Assembly: GCA_046706945.1 (NCBI GenBank)
Contig: JBJKOY010000239.1
Location: forward strand, 1 to 21,754
DNA: 21,754 bases
Reading direction: 5' to 3'
Source: FEN-1297 sp046706945
GTDB taxonomy: Bacteria; Bacteroidota; Ignavibacteria; Ignavibacteriales; Ignavibacteriaceae
Shown here: in pieces, positions 9,045 to 16,066 of the stretch
Layout: the number at the start of each line of letters is the position of its first letter
Position numbering within the stretch: position 1 is the stretch's first letter
Program-made: the position numbers and the translations under genes
The notes under the pieces: model-generated
What the model was told of the DNA's origin: nothing
Databases searched by the model: none
What the model saw: the letters and a program-made list of their open reading frames with translations, nothing else

Positions 9045-9354
9045 AAATATAGGTCGAAATTTTACCTTAGATAATTTTATTCCGGCATACTTGCATCGAT
9101 AAGTGATTGGTAATTATCTTTAAAAGCAGATTATTGAAATCCTGAAGAGTGAATCCGAACATAACAAATAATTAAAAAATAAAATTATATTTAAATAGCT
9201 CAAGTCGGCGGACATATAATTTTTTACAGCTTTTATCCGCTAATTTCCTTTTTTCGGCAGGAGATTGATTTGAACGAATAATTTTTTAGCTTTGGGATGT
9301 CGGGAAAACGAAAGAATGCCTTGAAATTAACAAAATTTACGGGATCAGAGAAAA
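9045..9354. other. 310-base intergenic region, no gene seen
   Basis: AT-rich spacer between the helicase gene and the flavin-type protein gene. It holds a weak inverted repeat (GGTAAAA at 9040-9046 with TTTTACC at 9060-9066, 13-nt loop) that spans the helicase stop codon and has no U-tract, and a 21-codon open frame (9297-9362) that overlaps the next start. It presumably contains the promoter of the next transcription unit, but I could not choose one. No RNA gene or riboswitch was recognised. Confidence 0.5.
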
Positions 9355-9819
9355 ATGCATAAAGTAGTAAGCCAGATAAGGGACTTGGAATTAATTGAAA
9401 AAGAATTATTGTCAAATCCCGCCGGTATATTAGCCGTCATCACGGACAGCGAAAAGATTACCCAGATAGCGACAACGTTCATTTATATGGATAAGAATAT
9501 TTTTGTTTTTATTGACGACAATGAGGAAGCTTATGAAAATATTCAATTCGATACAAACGTTTCGTTTACTATCTTGAAATACGGGAAATTGAGAAAGACC
9601 AAAGAAATGGACTTTGACCCTACATATAATTTGGTATCCATTTCAATATCAGGGATAATAAAAAAGATAGAAGATCCGAAGCTGTTCGAGGAGCTTCAGC
9701 AGAATTATGTAGCTAAATATAAAAAGAATGTCGACGGTAAGTTAAACCTTTCATTACTCAGCCGAGCAGTAATTATTGATTCGGAAGAGATTCAGGCGTA
9801 TGAAGAGACCGGCGGTTAG
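9355..9819 (+). CDS. Pyridoxamine 5'-phosphate oxidase-like split-barrel protein
   Basis: A 154-residue protein with the layout of the FMN-binding split beta-barrel (PNPOx-like) superfamily: an N-terminal helix (IRDLELIEKELLSNP), then the strand pattern GILAVITDSEKITQIATTFIYMDKNIFVFIDD, the ANxxF-like segment TNVSFTILKYG and a later strand SISISGIIKKIEDP followed by a helix carrying the FEELQQNYVAKY segment. Such proteins are usually cytoplasmic flavin-dependent reductases or FMN/heme/F420-binding proteins; substrate cannot be assigned. It lacks the longer C-terminus of true PdxH, so vitamin B6 synthesis is unlikely. The ATG is preceded by a short purine run (AGAGAAAA). It lies 52 bases ahead of the spmAB fusion gene and may share its transcript. 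Superfamily assignment is by pattern only. Confidence 0.6.
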   Translation: MHKVVSQIRDLELIEKELLSNPAGILAVITDSEKITQIATTFIYMDKNIFVFIDDNEEAYENIQFDTNVSFTILKYGKLRKTKEMDFDPTYNLVSISISGIIKKIEDPKLFEELQQNYVAKYKKNVDGKLNLSLLSRAVIIDSEEIQAYEETGG

Positions 9820-9871
9820 GAATTTTGTGTTCCCCGCAATTTAATTTCAAATATAATATACAGTAAAATAT

Positions 9872-11506
9872 ATGCTTAATTATGTTTGGCTTGCTCTTCT
9901 TTTTCTGGGGATAGGAGCCGCTGTAACAACCGATCTTGTAAATCAATCCGAAAACAAATATAGAAACAACGAACCGCTGCCGGCCGAATTGGTTTTCTCA
10001 TCGGCCGTTAACCCGGATTCATCGTCCGTTTACCCCGCCGTTTTGAAAGTATCGGAAGATGAGATGGATGGTTTTTACGGGGAAAAATTTAAATCAGCAG
10101 TATCTGTAAATGCCGCAGTTACCTTCCACAAAAAGAATAAATCTGCTTTGATATATTTTAAAGTCGACAAGAATTCGCCGCCCATATGGCAGGAGATGGC
10201 GAAATCCTCGGGCGAGAAGGACGACCTTACCGGGAATGTCAGAATAGACAGTATGATGTCCCCGGAAGAAGCCAAAGTGCACGTCATCCTTGAAAGCGTT
10301 TCCTTTCTTAAGATTAAAAATGTAACCAATTCGGCGTTGGATTATGCCGGAACAGCAGTAAATATTTCTTTGGGCTTAATAGGAATAATGGCACTATGGC
10401 TCGGGATCATGAAAATAGCCGAAGAAGCCGGTCTTATAAGCATAATTGCCAGGTGGCTGAAGCCTTTCACAAAAAGATTGTTCCCCGACGTACCCGCGGA
10501 CCATCCCGCCATGGGCTCGATGATAATGAATATTTCGGCGAATATGCTGGGGCTCGGTAATGCCGCAACTCCCTTCGGGTTAAAGGCAATGGAAGAATTA
10601 AACGACTTAAACCCCGAAAAGAATACCGCTACCAACGCAATGTGCACTTTTCTGGCCATCAACACCGCGGGCATGACGCTAATTCCTGCCACCGCCATAG
10701 CTGTTAGGGTTGCAGCCGGAAGTACACAGCCTGCGGTGATAATCGGTACCTCTTTATTCGCTTCTTTTTGCGCAACGGTTGCCGGCGTTACAGCTGCAAA
10801 AATTCTGGAGAAATTTCCGGTCAGGAAAGGCGAAAATAATCAATCGCTTTTGCAGAGCCTGAAGCCTTTATTTATTCTTTTAACTATTGTCGCAGTTGTT
10901 TTAATTGTCGTTTTTTCGGGTCTTGCGAAACTTATTTCCGGCTCGCTGAGCTTTATATCGGTCGAGACATTTAAAAATGCAATTCAGGTATTTTCGGTAC
11001 TGGCTATACCGCTTTTGATTTTTATTTTTGTAGGCTACGGTGCCGTTAAGAAAGTAAGAATATATGAAGTATTTGTTGAAGGCGCCAAGGAAGGATTCAA
11101 TATAGCCGTAAAGATTATTCCTTATCTCGTTGGCATGCTGGTTGCGATAGGCATCTTTAGAGCAGGCGGGGCAATGGACTGGTTCGTATATTTACTGCAT
11201 CCGGTAACAAATCTTATCGGCATGCCTGCCGAAGCTTTGCCAATGGCTTTGATGCGGCCATTATCAGGCAGCGGCTCTCTCGGGATAATGGCCGAGATTA
11301 TTTCCGTCCACGGGCCGGATTCGTTTTTGGGAATTTTGGTCTCGACCTTTTACGGCAGCACCGAAACTACCTTTTACGTCCTCGCCGTGTATTTCGGCGC
11401 AGTCAACATCAGAAGAATAAGGCATGCATTATCGGCGGGCTTAATTGCCGATGTAGCCGGTATTTTAGCTGCGGTGTTTATCGTCAGACTTTTATTCGGA
11501 CCATAA
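9872..11506 (+). CDS. Fused SpmA-SpmB nucleoside-recognition (Gate) domain membrane protein
   Basis: Polytopic inner-membrane protein joining the two spore maturation proteins SpmA and SpmB in one chain. The SpmA half (about 1-312) shows the starting helix LNYVWLALLFLGIGAA and the signature NMLGLGNAATPFGLKAM (224-240) followed by NAMCTFLAINTAGMTLIP. The SpmB half (about 330-544) shows KEGFNIAVKIIPYLVGMLVA, RPLSGSGSLGIMAE (462-475) and FYGSTETTFYVLAVYFGAV (493-511). Both halves carry Gate (nucleoside recognition) domains, a fold shared with nucleoside transporters; the real substrate is not known. Between TM1 and the next helix (~158-180) there is a soluble stretch of about 135 residues. Non-sporulating Bacteroidota carry similar fusions, so the name does not imply sporulation. 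The stop is 13 bases before the dehydrogenase gene. Confidence 0.88.
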   Translation: MLNYVWLALLFLGIGAAVTTDLVNQSENKYRNNEPLPAELVFSSAVNPDSSSVYPAVLKVSEDEMDGFYGEKFKSAVSVNAAVTFHKKNKSALIYFKVDKNSPPIWQEMAKSSGEKDDLTGNVRIDSMMSPEEAKVHVILESVSFLKIKNVTNSALDYAGTAVNISLGLIGIMALWLGIMKIAEEAGLISIIARWLKPFTKRLFPDVPADHPAMGSMIMNISANMLGLGNAATPFGLKAMEELNDLNPEKNTATNAMCTFLAINTAGMTLIPATAIAVRVAAGSTQPAVIIGTSLFASFCATVAGVTAAKILEKFPVRKGENNQSLLQSLKPLFILLTIVAVVLIVVFSGLAKLISGSLSFISVETFKNAIQVFSVLAIPLLIFIFVGYGAVKKVRIYEVFVEGAKEGFNIAVKIIPYLVGMLVAIGIFRAGGAMDWFVYLLHPVTNLIGMPAEALPMALMRPLSGSGSLGIMAEIISVHGPDSFLGILVSTFYGSTETTFYVLAVYFGAVNIRRIRHALSAGLIADVAGILAAVFIVRLLFGP

Positions 11507-11519
11507 GAACGGAAGCCAA

Positions 11520-12473
11520 ATGAAAATTTTTATAACCGGACAAATACCCGAAACCGCCGTAAAAATATTAAAGGACCGGAAATTTAAAGTATTCGTAAAT
11601 ACGGACGAAAAACCGCAGACAAGGAGTAGATTAATAAAGTACGGAAAAGACGCGTACGGAATTATTTCGCTTCTTTCCGACAAATTTGATCCGGCAGTTA
11701 TAGACGGATTGAAAAGGTGCAGGGTGATAGCCAATTACGCAGTAGGGTTCAATAATATCGATATTAAATATGCGGCGCAAAAAAATATCGTCGTTACAAC
11801 CACTCCGGATGTCCTTACCGATTCTACCGCGGACCTTGCCATAGCGCTTATTCTCGCATGTTCGAGAAGGATAATTGAAGCCGAAAAGTTGGTTAAAAAC
11901 GGGGAATTTAAAGGCTGGAAACCCAAACTGATGCTGGGAAGCGAACTCAGGAACAAAATTTTAGGCATCTTGGGAGCGGGCAGGATAGGCGCCGCTACCG
12001 CAGAAAGAGCAAAAGCATTCGGAATGAAAATTCTGTACTATTCGAATTCCCGAAAGCCGGATCTGGAAAAGAAAACCGGGGCCGTTAAAGCCGGGCTAGG
12101 CGCATTGCTTAAAAAATCAGATATAATATCTCTGCATTTGCCGTTAACTTCGGAAACCTATCATCTTCTGAATAAGGACAACCTGTGCTTTCTCAAGCGG
12201 ACGGCAATTATTATTAACACTGCCAGGGGAGAAATAATCGACGAGAACGAATTAATCCGAATTCTGCGCACCAAAAAGATAAGATGCGCCGGACTTGACG
12301 TTTACGAAAACGAACCCCGGTTAAACCCCGGGCTGTTCGAACTTGATAATGTAGTTATGCTTCCTCATATAGGCAGCGCAACTGAAGAAGCCAGAAACAA
12401 AATGGCGGAACTAGCGGCCAAAAATGTTGCTAACGTTTTATCAGGTAAAAAAGCATTGACCCCGGTAAATTAA
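11520..12473 (+). CDS. D-2-hydroxyacid dehydrogenase, glyoxylate/hydroxypyruvate reductase type
   Basis: NAD(P)-dependent oxidoreductase reducing a 2-oxoacid such as glyoxylate or hydroxypyruvate to the D-hydroxyacid. At 317 residues it has the usual length. The Rossmann motif is LGAGRIG (151-157). Catalytic residues are R236 in NTARGEIIDE, E265 in DVYENEP and H283 in LPHIGSAT; the HIGSAT version is typical of the glyoxylate reductase/D-glycerate dehydrogenase branch rather than serine-biosynthetic SerA. There is no C-terminal ACT domain, again unlike many SerA proteins. The segment after the second Rossmann strand reads YYSNSRKP, with Ser/Arg instead of an acidic residue, which hints at NADP(H) use (inference). 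It starts 13 bases after the SpmAB fusion stop and probably ends that operon. The exact substrate cannot be read from sequence. Confidence 0.88.
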   Translation: MKIFITGQIPETAVKILKDRKFKVFVNTDEKPQTRSRLIKYGKDAYGIISLLSDKFDPAVIDGLKRCRVIANYAVGFNNIDIKYAAQKNIVVTTTPDVLTDSTADLAIALILACSRRIIEAEKLVKNGEFKGWKPKLMLGSELRNKILGILGAGRIGAATAERAKAFGMKILYYSNSRKPDLEKKTGAVKAGLGALLKKSDIISLHLPLTSETYHLLNKDNLCFLKRTAIIINTARGEIIDENELIRILRTKKIRCAGLDVYENEPRLNPGLFELDNVVMLPHIGSATEEARNKMAELAAKNVANVLSGKKALTPVN

Positions 12474-12628
12474 CCCAGACTTAAACCCGCGGAACATAAT
12501 GACCCCGGATTCAGAGGCTTAGGCAGGTATTATTAAAGACAGTTTGACTTTTCCTTCTTAGATGATCAGCCTTCTGAATACTTTTTAAAATCATTTGTAG
12601 TATGAGATATTATTAGAATTAAAGCGGA

Positions 12629-12660
12629 TTTGATAATTACTTAGGTAATAGGTAGGTTTA
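12629..12660 (+). promoter_or_regulatory. Possible Bacteroidota-type promoter for alanine dehydrogenase
   Basis: In the 211-base spacer before the alanine dehydrogenase gene, TTTG at 12629-12632 is followed after 20 bases by TAGGTTTA (12653-12660). This resembles the Bacteroidota consensus TTTG-N19-21-TAnnTTTG with a mismatch at the last base. Transcription would start near 12668, leaving a short leader before the ATG at 12685. AT-rich DNA gives such matches by chance. Confidence 0.25.
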
Positions 12661-12684
12661 AGTAATAATAAATTAAATATTTAT

Positions 12685-13806
12685 ATGAGAATAGGAATAC
12701 CGAAAGAAAAAGTCTTCGAAGAGAAGAGAGTTGCTTTGGCACCGGCCGGTGTGGATTCCCTGGTCAGGGCAGGCCATACGGTATATTTGCAAAGCGGTGC
12801 CGGCGAAGGATGTAATTTTACCGATGAAGATTATACCCGGACGGGAGCAACAATTGTCTATAGTGCTGAAGAAGTTTACATGAGATCCGAGCTGATTGCA
12901 AAGGTTACTCCGCTCGGCGATGCGGAAACCAAACTTCTTCAAGAAAACCAGATATTGTTTTCGTTCCTGCACCTTGCGGTAGGAAACAAATCGACAATCG
13001 AGAAACTGCTTGAGAAAAAGATAACCGCTATCGGGTACGAATTAATCGAGAGCCAGGAGGGATTGCCCGTACTTCATTCAATGAGTGAAATTGCGGGACA
13101 ACTTTCCATACAGATAGCCGAAAGGTACCTGGAAAGTTTCCCCAAAGGAGGCAGAGGCATCCTCCTGGGAGGAATTACCGGCGTTGCCCCGGCAGCGGTT
13201 GTTATACTAGGTGCCGGGGTTGTGGGAACAACGGCGGCCCGAGCCGCACTCGGCAGAGGAGCTCAGGTAATCGTAATCGACAAGGATTTAAGCCGCCTGC
13301 GGAAAGTCGATACCGCTTTCAAACAAAAAATTACCACGGTAATGGCTAACCCTTATACAATTTCCCGCGGGGTGAAATTTGCGGACGTATTAATAGGCGC
13401 GGTTTTAATTAAAGGCGAAAAAACCCCACACCTCGTCACCGAGGAGATGGTTAAGAATATGAAGAAAGGCGCCGTAGTAATAGACGTATCTATAGACCAG
13501 GGAGGCTGCATAGAAACAAGCCGTGTTACAAGCATATCCGATCCGGTGTATGTAATGCATAATGTTATTCATTACTGCGTCCCGAATATGCCTGCGTTGG
13601 TGGCAAAAACGGCAAGTTACGGTCTGAATAATGCCGCTCTCGGTTATATCCAGAGTATTGCGGAGAACGGGTTGGCGGATGCATTAACCGGCAACTTCGG
13701 ATTATCTCAGGGGGTTTGCACTTTTAACGGATTTTGTTCCAACGAAGCAATAGCAAACATTTTCAATTTGGATTTCAGGAAATTAAGAGTATTTCCCGCA
13801 AATTAA
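12685..13806 (+). CDS. ald: Alanine dehydrogenase
   Basis: Catalyses NAD-dependent oxidative deamination of L-alanine to pyruvate and ammonia, reversibly, in the cytoplasm. The 373-residue length is standard. N-terminal signature MRIGIPKEKVFEEKRVAL carries the substrate-binding R15; K73 (LIAKVTPL), H96 (FSFLHLAV), the nucleotide loop GAGVVG (176-181), the NAD-ribose acid D199 (VIDKDLSRL) and D271 in the DQGG motif match known catalytic and binding positions of the family. The proton-transhydrogenase alpha subunit is related but this chain carries the alanine dehydrogenase C-terminus (NGFCSNEAIA region) and has no PntB nearby. A variation worth noting is NMPALVAKTAS where many homologues read NMPGAVPRTS. 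It has its own spacers on both sides (211 and 105 bases), so it is probably a separate unit. No clear Shine-Dalgarno. Confidence 0.93.
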   Translation: MRIGIPKEKVFEEKRVALAPAGVDSLVRAGHTVYLQSGAGEGCNFTDEDYTRTGATIVYSAEEVYMRSELIAKVTPLGDAETKLLQENQILFSFLHLAVGNKSTIEKLLEKKITAIGYELIESQEGLPVLHSMSEIAGQLSIQIAERYLESFPKGGRGILLGGITGVAPAAVVILGAGVVGTTAARAALGRGAQVIVIDKDLSRLRKVDTAFKQKITTVMANPYTISRGVKFADVLIGAVLIKGEKTPHLVTEEMVKNMKKGAVVIDVSIDQGGCIETSRVTSISDPVYVMHNVIHYCVPNMPALVAKTASYGLNNAALGYIQSIAENGLADALTGNFGLSQGVCTFNGFCSNEAIANIFNLDFRKLRVFPAN

Positions 13807-13836
13807 AAGTTACCGATAAATGTGTCGTAATAAAAT

Positions 13837-13868
13837 ATATTCCTGATCACCCAACCGGTAAGGAATAT
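13837..13868. repeat. Inverted repeat between ald and the CoA-transferase gene
   Basis: ATATTCCT (13837-13844) and AGGAATAT (13861-13868) form a perfect 8-bp inverted repeat with a 16-base spacer, 30 bases after the ald stop and 44 bases before the next ATG. There is no U-tract after it, so it is either a weak hairpin or an operator-like site. Function is not assigned. Confidence 0.35.
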
Positions 13869-13911
13869 TAACAGCTTCAAAAGAGCGATCTAAAAAAATA
13901 AACGGTTAAAG

Positions 13912-15267
13912 ATGATAACAATAGAACAAACTAAATATAAGAATTCGATACCTTTTAACATTCTGAAAGCTTACAATCAAAAAATTGTCACGGCAGAAGA
14001 AGCGGTAAAAGCGATCAAGCCGGGGGATAAAATATTGGCGCATTCGAACTGCGCTTTCCCTTCGGTTCTAATCAATGCACTGGTAAAACGCAAAGATGAA
14101 CTTTCGGGCATACAGATTATGCATGCCTTGGCGGTAGGAGATATTTCGTACATGAACCCAGGGCTTGAAAACAGTTTCAGGCATAACGCTTTTTTTATAG
14201 GGACGAACAGCCGAAAAGCGGTTAACGAAGGAAGGGCCGATTTCACGCCCATCTTCCTTTACGAAACACCGCTGTTGTTTGCAAAGGGATTTATAAACCT
14301 GGACGCTGCATTAATTCACGTTTCTCCGCCCGACGAACACGGGTTCTGCAGTTTCGGCGTTGAAGTCGGTCTTACGAAAACAGGTGCGGAAAAAGCTAAA
14401 ATAGTCATTGCCCAAGTCAATAAAAATATGCCCCGGACGCTGGGGGACAGCTTCATACATATAGGGAAAATAAATTATATAGTCGAAGCGGATGAGGACA
14501 TTGCCGAACTTCCTCAGGGAGGAAGGGAACAATCACCGGAGACTACCGAAATTAATAAGAGAATTGCCAGGAATATCGCCGGACTTATTGAAGACGGATC
14601 TACGCTTCAAATGGGTATAGGCGCGATACCGGATTTTGTTCTGCAGTATCTTTCGGACAGAAAAGCGCTCGGGATCCACTCGGAAATGTTTTCGGACGGC
14701 ACGATAGATCTCGTAGAAAAGGGGGTCATTACCAACGAAATGAAAACGCTTCATCCCGGAAAAATAGTGGCCGGATTTGTATTGGGAACAAAAAGATTAT
14801 ATGATTTTATAGATAATAACCCGATGATAGAATTTCATAGACAGGAATACGTTACCGATCCTTTTATTATAGCTAAAAATTATAAAATGGTAGCGATTAA
14901 TTCCGCAATTGAAATAGACCTTACCGGACAGGTTTGTTCCGATTCAATAGGTCCGAGACTCTACAGCGGGTTCGGAGGGCAGCTTGACTTCATCCGCGGC
15001 GCCGCCCGTTCCGAAGGAGGAAAACCCATCATTGCATTGCCGTCCACTACCAAAGATTTTAAAATTTCCAGAATTGTAACCCACCTTAAACCCGGGGCAG
15101 GCGTGGTTACGACAAGGGGAGACGTTCATTACGTAGTAACCGAATTCGGCGCTGCCCAGCTCTTCGGCAAAACCGTGAGAGAGAGGGTAAAAGCTTTAAT
15201 AGAAATCGCACATCCGGATTTCAGAGAAGGTCTTTATAAATATGCAAGCGAAAATAAATATATTTAG
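13912..15267 (+). CDS. Acetyl-CoA hydrolase/4-hydroxybutyrate CoA-transferase family protein
   Basis: Class I CoA-transferase that moves CoA between acyl-CoA and a free acid, or hydrolyses acetyl-CoA, in the cytoplasm. The 451-residue length fits the acetyl-CoA hydrolase/transferase family. Visible markers are the N-terminal AVKAIKPGDKILAHSNCAFP segment, HVSPPDEHGFCSFG (136-149), LQMGIGAIPDFVLQYL (232-247), the presumed catalytic Glu258 in IHSEMFSDG, GFGGQLDFIRGA (353-364) and TTRGDVHYVVTEFGAA (400-415). Family members use 4-hydroxybutyrate, succinate, butyrate or acetate; the sequence alone does not choose. Next to alanine dehydrogenase it would fit amino-acid fermentation or overflow to acetate, but that is inference. 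A 105-base spacer with an inverted repeat precedes it. The ATG follows GGTTAAAG, a weak ribosome binding site. Confidence 0.9.
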   Translation: MITIEQTKYKNSIPFNILKAYNQKIVTAEEAVKAIKPGDKILAHSNCAFPSVLINALVKRKDELSGIQIMHALAVGDISYMNPGLENSFRHNAFFIGTNSRKAVNEGRADFTPIFLYETPLLFAKGFINLDAALIHVSPPDEHGFCSFGVEVGLTKTGAEKAKIVIAQVNKNMPRTLGDSFIHIGKINYIVEADEDIAELPQGGREQSPETTEINKRIARNIAGLIEDGSTLQMGIGAIPDFVLQYLSDRKALGIHSEMFSDGTIDLVEKGVITNEMKTLHPGKIVAGFVLGTKRLYDFIDNNPMIEFHRQEYVTDPFIIAKNYKMVAINSAIEIDLTGQVCSDSIGPRLYSGFGGQLDFIRGAARSEGGKPIIALPSTTKDFKISRIVTHLKPGAGVVTTRGDVHYVVTEFGAAQLFGKTVRERVKALIEIAHPDFREGLYKYASENKYI

Positions 15268-15366
15268 CAATCACCTGAAATTATTATTATGTTATTTTAA
15301 TAACGGCAAATTTGAAATAAAGAAAGTATATTAAGGTTTCGATAATATTATAATTAAATTAAATTT

Positions 15367-16056
15367 ATGATAGCGATAATAGGAGATATACACGGCTGCG
15401 GTCATACTTTGAAAGCGCTCGTAGATAAGATCAGGACCAAATATCCCGGCATAATGATATACAGCGTCGGCGATTTAATCGACCGGGGAAACTACAGCTA
15501 CGAAGTTATCGAATATATGATTAAAGAAAACATACCCTTTACGCCGGGAAACCACGATTATATGTTTTATTTCTTTATTAATTTCCCTTCGTCCCAGATG
15601 GGTAATTCCTGGCTGTTCAACGGATACGAAACCACAATGCAGTCCTACGAAGGAAGAGAAAAAAAAATAAAGGATCATCTTGCTCTCATAGAAAAAGCTC
15701 CGCTGTTCTTTAATTTGGAAGATTGTTTTGTCTCGCACGCGGGCATTTCAAAATTCTACAAATCGAAGCTGCCTGAAAACTTTCTTTCGGATCCCGAAAA
15801 GCTGAATAAAATACTTGCAGAAGATATCACCGAGCCTCACAGCATAATATGGACAAGAGGGGAACTGTTGAATATCGGGAAATTGCAGGTTGTGGGGCAT
15901 ACCCGGATGGATGATATTATCTATAACGAGAAAAGCAACGCTTTATATATAGACACTTCAATTTATTCCGGTAATAAGCTGACCGCCGTTATAATAGAAA
16001 AAAATAAATTAATAGAAACGATTTCGGAAGGGACTTTCCCGGAAGACATAAGCTGA
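15367..16056 (+). CDS. PPP-type metallophosphoesterase (Ser/Thr phosphatase-like)
   Basis: Dinuclear-metal phosphatase of the calcineurin-like/PPP superfamily, close in form to bacterial phage-lambda-type protein phosphatases, PrpE and ApaH. Motifs in order: GDIHG (6-10; D7, H9), GDLIDRG (35-41; D36, R40), GNHDYM (61-66; N62, H63), SHAGIS (123-128; H124) and VVGHT (175-179; H178), followed by the characteristic YIDTSIYSGNKLTAV. All metal ligands and the catalytic His-Asp pair are present, so the enzyme should be active. At 229 residues it matches stand-alone bacterial PPP phosphatases. Its substrate (phosphoprotein, nucleotide or dinucleoside polyphosphate) is not predictable. It is the last plus-strand gene; its stop lies 10 bases from the stop of the convergent triple AAA+ gene, with no room for a terminator between them. 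Confidence 0.88.
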   Translation: MIAIIGDIHGCGHTLKALVDKIRTKYPGIMIYSVGDLIDRGNYSYEVIEYMIKENIPFTPGNHDYMFYFFINFPSSQMGNSWLFNGYETTMQSYEGREKKIKDHLALIEKAPLFFNLEDCFVSHAGISKFYKSKLPENFLSDPEKLNKILAEDITEPHSIIWTRGELLNIGKLQVVGHTRMDDIIYNEKSNALYIDTSIYSGNKLTAVIIEKNKLIETISEGTFPEDIS

Positions 16057-16066
16057 ACCCGTCTTG

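Noticed and set aside
9040..9066. Inverted repeat GGTAAAA/TTTTACC as a terminator of the helicase gene
   Set aside because: The stem is AT-rich with only two GC pairs, the loop is 13 bases, it overlaps the stop codon and no U-tract follows.
9269..9294. TTTG and TAGCTTTG as a Bacteroidota-type promoter
   Set aside because: The TAnnTTTG match is perfect but the distance to the upstream TTTG is only 14 bases, too short for the usual 19-21.
9233..9415. 60-codon minus-strand frame across the 9.3 kb spacer
   Set aside because: It overlaps the start of the flavin-type gene, resembles no protein family and is typical of chance frames in AT-rich DNA.
9872..11506. SpmA/SpmB as evidence for a spore-forming organism
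   Set aside because: Gate-domain SpmAB fusions are widespread in non-sporulating Bacteroidota and relatives, and no other sporulation gene is present; the AAA+ gene resembles SpoVK only at superfamily level.
12474..12684. Riboswitch or small RNA ahead of alanine dehydrogenase
   Set aside because: The spacer shows no stable paired architecture and no glycine- or other aptamer core that I can recognise; it looks like a plain AT-rich promoter region.
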